NCBI RefSeq assembly: GCF_037893015.1
Contig: NC_133659.1
Location: 11,549,885-11,613,884, forward strand
Origin: Macrotis lagotis
Lineage: Eukaryota > Chordata > Mammalia > Peramelemorphia > Peramelidae
Reading direction: 5' to 3'
Length of the DNA: 64,000 nt
Every line of letters begins with the position of its first letter. Within the stretch, counting starts at the first letter, position 1. A program made the position numbers and the translations under genes. The notes beneath the pieces were generated by a model. It had not been told where the DNA came from and did no database searches. It worked only from the letters and a program-made list of their open reading frames with translations. This document shows positions 1 to 12,000 of the stretch, piece by piece.

Positions 1-834
1 CTTGTTGATGGCTTCAGATAGACACTGTTTATTATTTTAAGTAACAATCCATTTATTCCTACACTCTTACATGTTTTTAGTAGGAATGGATGCTATATTT
101 TGTCAAAAGTTCTTTCAGCATCTATTGATATAATCATATGATTTCTGATAGGTTTGCTATTTATATAATTGACAGTTTTCTTAATACTGAACCAACCCTG
201 CATTCCTGGGATAAATCCTACTTGGTCATAATGTATTATCCTAATGATAACTTGTTGTAGTCATTTTGCTAAGATTTTATTTAAGATTTTTGCATTTATA
301 TTCATCAGGGAGATAGGTCTTTAATTTTTTTCTCTGTTTTAACCCTTGCTGGTTTAGGCATCAGCACCATATTGGTTTCATAGAAAGAGTTAGGCAGAGT
401 TCTGTCTTTTTCTATTTTTCCAAATAGTTTATATAAAATTGGAACCAGTTGTTCCTTAACTGTTTGATAGAATTCACTTGTGAATCCATCTGGCCCTGGA
501 GATTTTTTTCTTAGGGAGTTCAAAAATGGCTTGCTGAATTTCTTTTTCTGAAATAGGGTTATTTAGGTATTTAATTTCTTCTTCATTCAACCTTAATTCA
601 ACATATATTTTTGTAAATATTCATCCATTTCATTTATATTATCAAATTTATTGGCATAGAGTTTGGCAAAATAATTTCAAATTATTACTTTAATTTCCTT
701 CTCATTGGTGTTGAGTTAACCTTTTTCATTTATGATACTAGAAATTTGGTTTTCTTTCTTTTTTTAATCAAATTTATCAGAAGTTTATGAATTTTATTGG
801 TTTATTCATAAAACCAGCTCTTGGTTTTAGTCAT
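1..834 (-). mobile_element. L1 fragment, ORF2 reverse transcriptase part
   Basis: The minus strand at 523-305 encodes [20 protein letters not shown] and [14 protein letters not shown], the L1 reverse-transcriptase hallmark. The frame is broken and the element runs off the window start. Its 5' edge lies near the T-rich SINE tail at about 835. Confidence 0.9.
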
Positions 835-1040
835 TTATTCATTCGTTTGTTTGTTTGTTTATGTATTTATTCATTCATTTGTTTGTTTGTTTGTTTTTAG
901 TTTTTGCAAGGCAGTGGGGTTAACTGGCTTGCCCAAGGCCACACAGCTAGGTAATCATTAAGTGTCTGAGGCCGGATTTGAACTCAGGTCCTCATGACTC
1001 CAGGGCCGGTGCTCTATCCACTGTGCCACCTAGCTGACCC
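835..1040 (-). mobile_element. WSINE1/Mar1-type tRNA-derived SINE with (AAAC/AAAT) tail
   Basis: Reverse complement of the GGGCAGCTAGGTGGC...GTTCAAATCC type SINE, with tRNA-like A-box and B-box. The left 60 bp is a tail of TTTG/ATTT units, meaning its 3' end lies to the left. Confidence 0.9.
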
Positions 1041-1352
1041 TGGATAACAGTTTTTTAAATAAGTTATGTGTATCCATCTCTTCTGGCTAATTAAATTCTC
1101 TCTAATAGAGTTACAATTCTCAAGAGTTGTTAAAGTCTTTCTTTCAGGTAGGGATATTGCCAGTTTCATCTTATTTGATAACCGTTTTTTTCCCCTTCCC
1201 CCTCCCTTTTTTTTTAATTTTATCTTTTCATGTGTCTCTTGAGTCTCCTGTCCAAATTTTCTATTAAGCTCTGGTCTTTTCATCAGGAAAAGTTGGAAGT
1301 TTCCTATTTCATTAAATGTCCATCTTTTGCCCTGGAAGAGAAGGCTTAGTTT

Positions 1353-1742
1353 TTTTTAAATTTATTTTTATTAAAGATATTATTTGAGTTTTACAATTTT
1401 CTCCCCAATCTTGCTTCCCTCCCCCCACGTCCCCCATGGAAAGCACTCTGTCAGTCTTTACTTTGTTTCCATGTTGTACCTTGATCCAAATTGGGTGTGA
1501 TGAGAGAGAAATCATATCTTTAAAGAAGAGAAGAGAAGTCTAAGAGGGAACAAGATCAGACAATAAGATATCTGTTTTTTTCTAAATTAAAGGGAATAGT
1601 CCTTGCACTTTGTTCAAACTCCACAGCTCCTTATCTGGATACAGATGGCACTCTCCTTTGCAGACAGCCCAAAATTGTTCCCTATTGTTGCACTGATGGA
1701 ATGAGCAAGTCCTTCAAGGTTGAACATCACTCCCATGTTGCT
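1353..1742 (-). mobile_element. 5'-truncated L1 3' UTR inserted in L1
   Basis: A T-rich left edge and wording of the marsupial L1 3' UTR (CACTCTGTCAGTCTTTACTT) show a minus-strand insertion. The flanks GAGAAGGCTTAGTTT (about 1338) and GAGAAGGCTCAGTTT (about 1743) are a target duplication with one mismatch. Confidence 0.75.
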
Positions 1743-2155
1743 GAGAAGGCTCAGTTTTGCTGGATATTGGATTCTTAGCTACATTCAAGTTTCCTTGCTT
1801 TTCAGAATGTTACATTTCAGGCCCTTCTATTCCTTAATGACGATGCTGCCAGGTCCTGTCTAATCCTTACTGTGGCTCCTTAGTATTTAAATAATTTCTT
1901 TCTGGCTGCTTGCAGGATTTTCTTTTATCTGATAGTTCTGGAATTTGGCCACAACATTCCTTGGTGTTTTCATTTTGGGATCCCCTTCTGGAGGGGATCG
2001 ATCATTTTTTCAATAGTCATTTTGCCCTCTGGTTCCATGATATCAGGGCAGTTTTCCATTATTAAATCCTGTAATAGTAAGTCCAGGCTTTTTTTCTCTT
2101 TGATGTTCTCAGGAAGACCAATAATTTTTAGGCAATCTCTCCTCGATCTATTCTT

Positions 2156-2334
2156 TTTTTATGTTTTTGTTTTTTGTTTTTTTAGGATTTTTTTTGCAAG
2201 GCATATGGGGTTAAGTGGCTTGCCCAAGGCCACACAGCTAGGTAATTATTAAGTGACTGAGACCAGTTTTGAACCCAGGTACCCCTGACTCCAAGGCTGG
2301 TGCTTTATTCACTATGCCACCTAGCTGCCCCTAC
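2156..2334 (-). mobile_element. WSINE1-type SINE with target duplication, inside L1
   Basis: A minus-strand SINE flanked by TCGATCTATTCTT (2143-2155) and TCAATCTATTCTT (2335-2347), differing at one base. The poly-T side is on the left. Confidence 0.88.
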
Positions 2335-2433
2335 TCAATCTATTCTTGAGGTCAGTGGTTTTGCTGATGAGGTATTTAACATTTTCCTCTATTTTTTCAA
2401 TTTTGGGGTCTTGTTTAACCAATTCTTGTTGTC

Positions 2434-2838
2434 TCATGAAGTCATTGGTTTCCATAGGCTCCATTCTTTTTTTAGGGAAGAATTTTCTTCATTTACCTTT
2501 TGCAACTCCTTTTCCAATTGGTCAATTTTATTTTTGTAAGAGTTTTCCCTTTGTGCATTTGAGGTTTTGAGAGAATTATTTTCTTTTTGAATTTGTCCAA
2601 TTGTATTTTCCAAGGATTTGTTTTCCTGTTGCAAGGTGTTAATTTTCTCTTGTGTTTCTTTTCCTAAATTTTCCAATTGATTTTTAAACTCCTTCCTGTT
2701 TTCTTCAAGGAAGTCTTCCTGTACTGGAGACCAAATCATATTCTTCTCAGGGTTTCTACGTCTCTCTGAATTAGGGTCCTTTCCTTCTAGGAATTTTTCT
2801 ATGATTCCACCCCCCCTTTTCTGCTGGTCTTTCTTCAT
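2434..2838 (-). pseudogene. L1 ORF1 remnant (coiled-coil part)
   Basis: 134 codons on the minus strand from MKKDQQKRGGGIIEKF. The C-terminal half has clear heptad-like runs (NKSLENTIGQIQKENNSLK, IDQLEKELQKVNEENSSL), as expected of the L1 ORF1p trimerisation coiled coil. The frame is cut off before the RNA-binding domain, so this is a LINE remnant rather than a host gene. Confidence 0.75.
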
Positions 2839-2898
2839 TTTCCTAAGATCTTGTGTTGGGGAGGGGCTGGTTCACAGAGGTTTGGTGCTGAGATCCCT

Positions 2899-3002
2899 AG
2901 AGGCTTTACTTACCGGGTGTAGTATATATGGCTGGCCAGTAAGGGGTGCTGGCAGCTTTTCTCACTGGGTGCAATATCTCCTCCCGGCCAGTAGGGGTGC
3001 TA
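2899..3002 (-). repeat. two tandem ~52-bp units in the L1 5' UTR
   Basis: AGGCTTTACTTACCGGGTGT at 2899 recurs in altered form from about 2952 (CAGCTTTTCTCACTGGGTGC). Both continue into GGCCAGTA-GGGGTGCT. The spacing is about 52 bp. They could be monomer-like promoter units. Confidence 0.6.
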
Positions 3003-3329
3003 GAGGCTGGAACCTTCTCTGCAGCGCTTCCCAGCCTGTCAGTCCCACCGCCACGCCTCCACTCTCTGGTCGCGGTTCCCACAGCAACAGCCCCCAGGGC
3101 TGAGCTTGGCTCAGCTGGTCTCTGGCTCCTCCCCATTGGCTGCCCTCGCCACACCCCCACCCCCGAACACAGACCTTGAGGTCCGTGTTGTTCTTCCCGC
3201 TTCTCCTTCTGGGTTTTGTGGATGGGACTTCCATGAAGAGGTTGGTTTCATATTATTTATGAGGGAAGATCCGGAGACCTCTAAACAGGGCCAGGCTTCT
3301 CTCTGCCATCTTGGCCAGAAGTCCTAAAA

Positions 3330-5765
3330 AAAAAAAACCTTTTCCATTTTTGATATTGATAATTTAACTTTCTTTTTTATAGTAACCAAAGGTTTATCTA
3401 TTTTGTGGTGTTTTTTCCCCAAGAAAAACCAGCTTCTGCTTTCATTAAACTTTCAATTTTGTTTATCTCTCCTTTGCTTTTCAGGATTTTTATTTTGATA
3501 TTTATAACATGTTTAATTTGTTAGCTTTCTTATTCTTTTGATTACAGGCCCAATTCATTGATCAACTCTCTCTTTTACTGATGTGTTTAGTAATATAAAG
3601 TATCTCCTAGGTACTTTTTTGTCTGTGTCACATAAATTTTGGTATATTGTCTCATTGTTGTTTTTGTTTTTAATGAATTACTTGTTTCTGTGGTTTATTC
3701 TTGGCCTGCTCTTTGTTTAGGATTAAGTTATTCAGTTTCTTATTGATTTCAATTTGTTTTTCAAGGACCCTTTATTGAAAGTAATTTTATTGCATTATGA
3801 TCAGAAGAAGATGCATTAATATTTCTGCTTTTCTTCATTTGTTTGTGAGATATACCCTAATGGATGGTCAATTTGGGGATAGGTGTCATGCATGACTGAG
3901 AATAAAAATGTTCATTTCTATTCTCATTCAATATTCTCCAGAGGTTAAGCATATCTAAATTTTTCTAGAATTCTATTCTCCTTAATTTCTTTCTTGTTTG
4001 TTTTATGGTTAGATTTATCTGTGAGGAGTAATTTAAGATCACCAACTATTAGTTTTACTATTTCTTCCTGTAATTCATTCAACTTTTCTTGGTGCATATA
4101 TGTATAGTACGAAAATTAATTATCTATGATATCTCTTAGTAAACCATAGGTTCCTTGTTTTATGTCTTTTAATTGGGTCTGGTTTTGTTTTTATTTTGAG
4201 AACATGATTGCCACACTTACCTTCTTTTTTTTAACTGCAGCTATAATAGTTTCTGCTCCAGCTCCTTACTCTAATTTAATTTGTATATTACTGTTTCATG
4301 TGTAAACAACATATTGTTGGATTCTGTTTTCTAATGCAGTCAGATATTCTCTTCTGTTTTATGAGTGAGTTCATTCCATTTACATTCACAGTTATGATCG
4401 CATCCCATATATTCCCCCCCCCCCTTATTTTCTTATACCTATCCTCTTTTTTGACCTGGTCCCCTCTTTGAGTCTGTTTACTTCTGACCATCTTCATCAA
4501 TCCTCCTTTTTATCCCTGCCTCTTTCTCTCACTGCAACCTTTCTCTTCAACAGATTCTATTCTACTTTTTTGTTGGGTAAGATGTAATTGTGTACTAAAA
4601 ATTCTTGTTTGTACATTGTCTTTTCATAGATTTCTTGGGTTCTGTACCCAACTGTGTATGTTAATTCCCTTTCATAACTTCCTTGGATAATTCTGATTAA
4701 TCTCCTCATTTTTTTCCTTTACCACTCTTATTTGGTTTTTAAATTTTCAAATTTGTAATCTTTTTGCTCTTTCTTTAGCTTTTCTAGGAACTCTTAATGT
4801 GTTATTTCCAATCAGCATTTTTCTTTGAGGCTATGCTTGCAAATGTTTTCAAGTCATTGTCTTCTGTATTTGTGCCTTAAGTTTTCCTGCCACTAGAGTA
4901 GTATTTTATGGTCAGTTTTTTTTATTATTTTCTCATTCTTCTAGATTGTTCCTTGACTTTGAACTCTGAGCTCTTCTGTCTTTTATGTTTTCTATTTTCA
5001 CAGATCAATCAGAGGCAGGTCTGCCTTTTTGTTGCTTCCAAAATGGTGTGATCTGGGGAAAGATCTATTCACTGTTCTCCTGGTCTGAGTTCTGTAAGTA
5101 TTTGACCCAGGTTTGCATCTATTGACTTGTATAAAGTTGATTGGATAGATTGTTTCTAGATTCAGTCACTAATAACCCTGGGATATTCTATAGATTTAGG
5201 GGAACTGAACTGCTAGCTCCCTTTGGTTTTGATCTCCTGTCCTGGATGTTTCACTATAGGTTTTATTTGCTGGGTTACAGGTTAGAAATGCATTTCCAGA
5301 ATTTGTTTTGTTTCCAGAATTTGTTCAGCTAAGGATCCAAATTTGGTAGTGGTCACCCTTTTCTGCCCTGGGTCTATGACTCAGAACAAGGTAAAGAGTG
5401 ACAGAGCTGCTAGTTGGTGCCCATTTCTGCTCTCAGTGCTAATTCAGGTATTTCCTGAATATTCTCTTGGCTCCCTTTCCTACCATTGAGTTAGAATGAT
5501 CTCAGCCCATCTCTCTGCTGTTTTCATTGCTACCTTGATATGCTATTTTCATTGCTACCTGGCCAGCTCCTATTTCAGTATTCACAGATCTTTCTTTCTG
5601 TCTTCTGAAGCTTCCCTGGGGTAGAAAAATGACTCACAGTGACTTTTTCTTAGGTTTATCAGTCAGAATTCTGTCAGGACCATTTTTTAGGCTGTTAGTT
5701 GATACAGTAGGAGAGTTAGGTAAAAATGTTTCTTCTACCTCGACCATCTTATCTCTGCTTCCACA
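3330..5765 (-). mobile_element. older L1 fragment (5' end, ORF2 endonuclease start)
   Basis: The minus strand at 4500-4288 encodes TVNVNGMNSLIKQKRISD and NPTICCLHMKQ, the start of the L1 ORF2 endonuclease domain. Sequence around 5735-5765 reads on the minus strand as a degraded L1 5' end (AGATAAGATGGTCGAGG). The region 3340-3450 covers the same ORF2 stretch as 730-850, so it is not simply the other half of the first fragment. Confidence 0.75.
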
Positions 5766-6720
5766 ACATTCTGAGATAGATGCTACAGGTATTATATCCA
5801 GTTTACAGATGAGGTCACCAAGCCTCCACTGTTACAGGACTAGTAAATATCTGGAGCACTTGAACATGGGGTTTCCTGATGCCAACTGTAGGTCTCTATC
5901 TGTTATAGCGGGTCCCCAACTCTCCCCAAATAGAGACAATACACACATTATCAAACTGAGTCCTTAAAACAATACTGTAAGGAGGGTAGGAGTTATGACC
6001 CCCATTTCCAGCTGAAAATCTTCAAGAGCCTTAGTCAGATGAAAAGACCCTGGAATTGTTAATGCTTTAAGAGGGGCAGCATCTGACCATGAAAAACCCC
6101 TGGCCTTGGAATGAAGACCACCCGTTATTGAATCCTGCCTCTTCCTGACCTGTGACCCTTAATTAGCTGTGAATGCTCATCTGGGTCTCTTATTTCTTCT
6201 TAATGTAAAACGGGGATGATAATACCTGGTTCAAGAGGCCACCTGGCTTAATGGATGTCAGACTTGGAATCTCATTTTGTAACCTTGAATAAGACACTTT
6301 GCCCTCAGTTTCCTCATCTGTAAAATGAGGCTAGCACCTTCCTCTTCAAGTTGGAAAGTTTTATACACCTGAAAGTTTTGTGTAAAGTTGATTATTGTTA
6401 TTAAATTCAGTCTATATCCTGTGGCCTCAGAATAGAAATTCAATGTATGGTCCCAATGTAAAGACTCAAAATAGAAAAGCCCAAGAAGGAAAGTTAGAAA
6501 AAGAAGTGGCCAGTTGGCACCATGTAGAAGCCACAGCAGATGGCCCTATTTGGCAGAATCAATTCTGGATACTTTTCTAAGGTCTAAATTTGAACATATA
6601 CTTCAGTGGAAGGAATAAATTTTGATGGAAATAAGTCAGGAGGCAAATGTACTTTGTCAGGAACTTATACATATGAAGAGAATTGGTGACCACGTCATCT
6701 CCAACAGCAAATATTATATA
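5766..6720. repeat. degraded MIR-type SINEs, no gene seen
   Basis: Pieces of MIR/CORE-SINE wording are visible: minus strand at about 5780-5990, plus strand at about 6060-6220 and 6235-6400 (CTCAGTTTCCTCATCTGTAA). The rest, to 6720, shows no recognised feature. The open frame at 5629-5967 has no coding signature. Confidence 0.55.
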
Positions 6721-6724
6721 GCAT

Positions 6725-6965
6725 CTGTTGTCCAAGTTCTGGGAATACTTTCATTGTTCAGTAATTTTCAGTCATGTTCATCTCTTCATGACCCCTTGAC
6801 AAAGATACTGGAATGGTTCACCATTTTCTTCTCCAGTTCATTTTGCAAATGAGGAAATTGAGGCAAACAGGTTGAAGTGACTTGCCCAGGGTCACACAGC
6901 TAATAAGTGTCTGAAGTTAGATTTGAATTCATGAAGATGAGTCTTCTTGATTTCAGACCCAACAT
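6725..6965 (-). mobile_element. long CORE/THER-type SINE
   Basis: Reads on the + strand as TTCAGTCATGTTCATCTCTTC, then CAAATGAGGAAATTGAGGCA, then CTTGCCCAGGGTCACACAGC. This is the reverse complement of the longer marsupial tRNA-SINE with a CORE-like 3' body. Confidence 0.75.
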
Positions 6966-8910
6966 TCTCTGTTGCCCATATTGGGGGATACAAAGAAAGG
7001 CAAAAACGTGGTGCCTGTCCTCCTGGAGCTCACATTCTAATGGAAGGCAACCACATGCAGAAAAAGTAGAGGAGGAGAAAGGAGTGAAATGATACAGAGA
7101 AGAGTTTGGGACAGAGTCAGTTATTATGTGGGGAGAGCACTATGGGAAGAGATAGGGATGAAAGGATGAAGAAGAAATATTCCCTGCCCTCTGGGAGTTT
7201 ACCAAACTACACAAAGATAAAGAAATAGAAAAGATATATAAGAGAATTTTGAGAATTTAACACCAGAATCTGGGGCTTAAGTGAAGCTGGGCATTCTGCA
7301 TGGGAATGGGAGAGGAGGACCTTCTATCACCTGAGCTGAGGCATGGAAGAGGAAAACGGTGCCCCAGAGAGTGGGTGGGTTTGACCAAGAGAAGAGTGTG
7401 GGCAATGATCACTAAGGTAGATGGGAGGTATCCACATTGTGGCAGGTTTTAAATACCAGGATGAAGAATGTCATTTTTATCTTAGAAGAAAAGGGGAGGC
7501 CCTGAAGATTTTTGAAAGGGGAGAGAGGGGATCATGACCAAAGCTGCCCTTTAAGAAGATTAATTTTGGCATTGGTTGAGGCTGCTAAAAGAAGAGAGCC
7601 CTGGACTTGGAGGCAGGAAGACCTAAGTTCAGATCTCGGTCTGAGAAAGTGACTTAAGCTATTCCAGACTCAGTTTCCTTATCTGTAAAAAGAATAAAAC
7701 CTACTTCTCAGGATTGTTGGGAGGGTAAAATGAGATATTGTTGTAAAACTCATTGCTTGTTATTTTGTAGAGACTTTTTTGGGAGAGAGAAGATAATAGT
7801 AGCAGAGGGAATCAGTAAAAAGGTTGGTAATAAAGTCCTGGCCAGAGATGACAAAGGACAGAACAGGTCTTAACTGACAAGACCTGGTAGTCAGTTTGTT
7901 ATGAGGGGTGAGGGATGACTGAACCCACAAATCTGGGGAATTAGTTTGAAGGAGAGAGAAACTTTTCCAGGAAGGAGAAAATAAAGAGTTCTGTTTTAGA
8001 CATGTTGAATGGGAGATCTATGTGCCATTCAGGTGGTGATGATCCTGCAGGAACCATGATGTGGGATTTGAATTTTCAGGAAAGATTTTAGACTGATTTA
8101 TGGAGATTGTAAAGCCATCTGAATGGAGAGGATAATTGATTCCACAGGAGGCAATGCAGTATAAAAATAATAATAGCCAGTGTTTACATAGGGAGAGACT
8201 AGCAATTACTAACCCTCTAACCCTGGACAAATCAATTGACCTTTCTGAGACTCAGCTTCCTTATGGGTGAAAATTGGGGGCTGGACTTGCCCTAGATTTA
8301 CGATTTTGTGATCCTTCCAGTTGATGAGATCACCAAGGGAATGAACTAAGAGAAGGGTGAGAACAAAATCTTGCCCCCAGTTAGTGGGGGGGGGGGGGGG
8401 AGGTGAATCTCATGCCACAAAGGAGATTGAGAAGGAGTAGTTCACCGAGGAATAAGAACATGATCCTAACTAGATTACACTTCATTATTTGGAAATGTCT
8501 TACAAGCTTCCAAAACCTATACTGTAGAAGGATCAATAGACAAAGTCATTGCCAGACTCTGCCTGGAGACTTCCATTCTTCTTGTTCCTTCAGTTCCATA
8601 TAATGGAAACAGGTAGATTTAGAGTCAGACAATGGAGAGGCCATGTACTGACTTTATGTTCAGAATCTAGAGATGTATCCGAGTTCTGCCATTTCAAGAG
8701 AGCCTCAATACATAATTGCATAACTTTGGACAGATATCCCTACCCCTCTGGATGCAACTTTCCTCATCTTTAAATCTTACCATCCTATAAAGAGGAATGC
8801 TTCTTGTCTTGAGCAAAGGGTTGGGAAAGAAAAAAGGGATGGGGAGCAATGGAGCAAAATTTACAAGCTAACATTGTTTTTGCTATTTTTCTGAATTTTT
8901 TCTTTTTTTT
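6966..8910. repeat. old L2-like and unclassified repeats upstream of C1orf141
   Basis: 6966-7060 resembles an antisense L2 3' end (GGAGCTCACATTCTAATGG). 7590-7770 is a plus-strand MIR-like copy. The purine-rich remainder (7060-7590, 7780-8470) resembles a repeat also seen at 52590-53230. A G-run sits at about 8387-8401. No coding exon is recognisable. A 5' non-coding exon or promoter of C1orf141 may be hidden here or further upstream. Confidence 0.45.
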
Positions 8911-8933
8911 ATTTAAGAAATTATTGAATGAAA

Positions 8934-9008
8934 ATGACTGAAAGACTTTTACAGAAGTTACTAGCCTTGGATGAATATTCGGGGAAGATGATGGATATGC
9001 AGACACTG
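8934..9008 (+). CDS. C1orf141: C1orf141 coding exon 1
   Basis: The exon sequence starts at 8918 after a T-rich tract and TTTAAG. It reads MTERLLQKLLALDEYSGK then MMDMQTL, ending at CTG before donor GTTAGT, phase 0. Human begins MAEKILEKLDVLDKQAE, which is the same amphipathic leucine pattern. An in-frame ATG two codons upstream (8928) would add only Met-Lys. I chose 8934 because the following T/A-E-R/K-x-L matches the human start. Confidence 0.7.
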
Positions 9009-12000
9009 GTTAGTACAAGGTCCAGGGTAAAATAAATTTAATGTGAATAAAAATGACCCAAGGACCTCCTACCCCATCCCCATCCCCCCTTTTTATTTAT
9101 TAATGGTTTTTTTAATGACTGAGACTGAAATTATTTTAATTAGTAAGAAGGGATTGCTTTGGTTCATAGGTGGCCAGTCATAGGTTCTGTGGTAAAAATA
9201 TTTACTCTGAAGTCAGAAGACCTGGGTTCTGATTCTGTTTCCATCATTTATCCATTGACTAAGTCATTTTTGTCTAATTGGACCTCAGTTTCCACATCTA
9301 TAAAAGCATGGGGGTGCTTTTTTATTATTATTTATTATTTATTTGAGGTCTCTGAGGTCACTTATATAATCATATATTTTAGCCCACAATAAAACTGAGC
9401 AACATTTTTGTATTAATCCCTCTCAATGTGATGCACAAGGAGGTTCTGATTTCATTAACCTGGGGAACTCTCAGTGTGAGGAATCCCTCTACCAGTGCAG
9501 ATCTTGACCCATCTGAGGCTTGATGGATGAATCCCAGGTCACTGTTGAGGCTTTGAGAGGTGAAAAGTGACTCCAAGGTCATTGCTCCATTCACTGTACC
9601 TTTGGGCTGTCACAGGATCATATATTTGATTCCTGAAAGTCATCTAGTCCAACCCTTTCATCCAAGAAAATTGACGTCTAGAAAAGGGAAATACGTTGAT
9701 CGAGGTCACATAGGTAAAGTAGCCTCAGAGTGGGATTGAACCCCAGGCCTTTGACTTCAGTTCCAGAACAACTTATCTCCTGGCTTATGAACCTTCCAGT
9801 AAGATGGCACCCACCCACCCACCCTCTCCCAGGCAGAGGTTGTTTGAGTTTTGCCTTTGTTATCTCCAAGGTCTGACCTATGATAGGTACTTATCAATGT
9901 GGCTTCAGTTGAAACAGAATTGAAGCCTCATTTCCACTTACTAGTAACAGAAGATGACTACTCTCCCAACTCCACTAAAGCCAATTTTTGTTGCTTCTTC
10001 TCCCAGAAATGTCAGATGCAAAATATCAGTGTGAAGAAGAGTTTGCATATTCCCCTGACTTGTGACTTCAACACTGGTTTTGAAAAGCCCTTTCCTAAAA
10101 CCACTGCTTCCAAAATCAAAGAATCTTACCAAAAGGAACAGTTTTTGATGGATGGTCAAAAGATGGAGGACAAGTTCACCCGGTAGGTGGGAATCAGAAT
10201 GACCCCTCATTTCACCCGGGGTGGGGGTCACTGATATACCTCCAGAGACTTATCAAAGGACCACAAACTTAAAGTGAAGTAGACCATTGAGTCCAACCCC
10301 CTCATTTTACAGAGGAGGTAGCTGAGTCAAATGACTTGTCCATGGGCACTCAGCTCATTTGGGTCAGAGGTACTCCTTGGATCTTGAGTCTCATTGATGC
10401 TGAGACAGGAGCTCTCTGTCCACTCTCCTACTGTGCCCTTTGATCCACTGATAATACTATTCCATCCTTGCATAAACATGGGTGATGTTTTGGACCTCAG
10501 AATCAGGAAAATTTCTTTTCCTGAGTTTAAATCTGGTCTCAGACATTTCTGAGTTGTATGACCCTGAGGAAGTCACTTAACACTGTTTGCCTCAGTTTCC
10601 TCATGTGCAAAATGAACTGGAGAGGGAAATGACAAACCACATTAATATCTTTGCCAAGAAAACCTCAAATGAGATCACAAAGAAGCAGATGCAACTGAGC
10701 AACAGCAACAAAAAGGTTTACCAAATGCTTTATATATGTTGTCTCATTTGATTATTATCTCCATTTTACAGTGATATCTAGGGTCACACAATTATAACTA
10801 TTTGATGATGTATTCAAATTTATATCCTCCTGATTCCAAGTTCATCAGTCTTTCAAAAAGTTGTTTCTTTAGAGAAAAAGACCAAAATTCCAGGAGCAGT
10901 AAGATTATGGAGAAGGGATTGTACTCCTCTCTGGTGGCTTATGGTCTCTTATATTAGCTACCAATCCATAACAGCATAAAAATGAAGGTGCAGATGTCTC
11001 ATTACAATATTTTTGGATGGGAGTAATAGAGTTTTGTCTCCATCATCATCATCATCATCATCACCACCACCACCATACCACTATCATCATGCCCACTCCT
11101 ACCCCACCACCATCACTATCATCATCCTTTGACCTTTACAAAGGGTTATTTACTTTGAAGGATATGCAAAAGCAAAAATACAAACATTTTCTCCCAACAC
11201 TTGAGCATCACAAAGTCCAAGGTTTGCAGCATGCTCATAAAGAAGTAACCTCAGAGTGATCTTCAGAACCCAGCCCAGTGGCCCCTAAGATGAAGACTCC
11301 TCCACCAAAAGTCATTCCATATCTGGAATTGTGGGAACCAAGCTTAGAATGAGCCCATTCTCCCTAGAGACCAAGGTGGTGAGAAGGGAAGGGTGTGTCC
11401 CCAAGGTGGACTTTTGGACATCACAGGTTTGGAGTCTCCATTCCTTTCACCTAACTTGGAAAAGAATGAGTATGAGCCTGAGAACCAACCTCCTGTGTCC
11501 CCCCCGCCCCAGCATTGGCTGTCCCTGGACACTATCAGGGAAGGTGTCAGACAGCAAGGGAGCAAGCAGCACAGAGATGCCGCCTTTATTTTCCTAACTC
11601 TCTTTTGTGATCAGACAGCTTTCCACAGCTCTTTTGGAGTTTTAATAACCCTTTGTGAAAAAGGAGCTATTCTCATTTGCCAAAGGACATGCATGGTCTA
11701 GAGAGGACAAAGCCACAGAGCTGAGATCAGAGGGTCTGGCCACACTGGAAGTGGAGAGTGACCAGAGGTTTAAACTAGTCAGACAGAGAACAGATGTAGT
11801 TCAAGCTAAATACAATCAAGTAAGGAGAAAACAGTTTGTGAGTAGAGTTTAGAAATAGTCATGCATGGTTCTAGACACTTGCCACCTGCCCAAGTGGTCC
11901 TTGACCCTTTTCCTGTCCTGTCCTGTGGGCCAAGGTGGTCATTCTCCAGATAAGTCCCACATGATCTGATCCAGGTGCCCCTTACCTGTGCTTACCATGG

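Larger units (their letters stand above)
1041..3329 (-). mobile_element. L1 5' portion (5' UTR plus ORF1), minus strand
   Basis: The 5' end is at 3329 (GGACTTCTGGCCAAGATGGC on the minus strand, a typical L1 start). A GC-rich 5' UTR follows to about 2840 and an ORF1-like frame at 2838-2434. The remainder is decayed ORF1 and inter-ORF sequence. It is interrupted by a SINE (2156-2334) and a second L1 fragment (1353-1742). It appears to have inserted among older L1 pieces. Confidence 0.8.

Noticed and set aside
2434-2838. Coiled-coil protein as a possible host gene
   Set aside because: It lies directly downstream of an L1 5' UTR in the correct orientation and fits L1 ORF1.
11017-11259. Frame with a poly-His run
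   Set aside because: The His run is the (ATC)n/(ACC)n microsatellite. There is no splice support.
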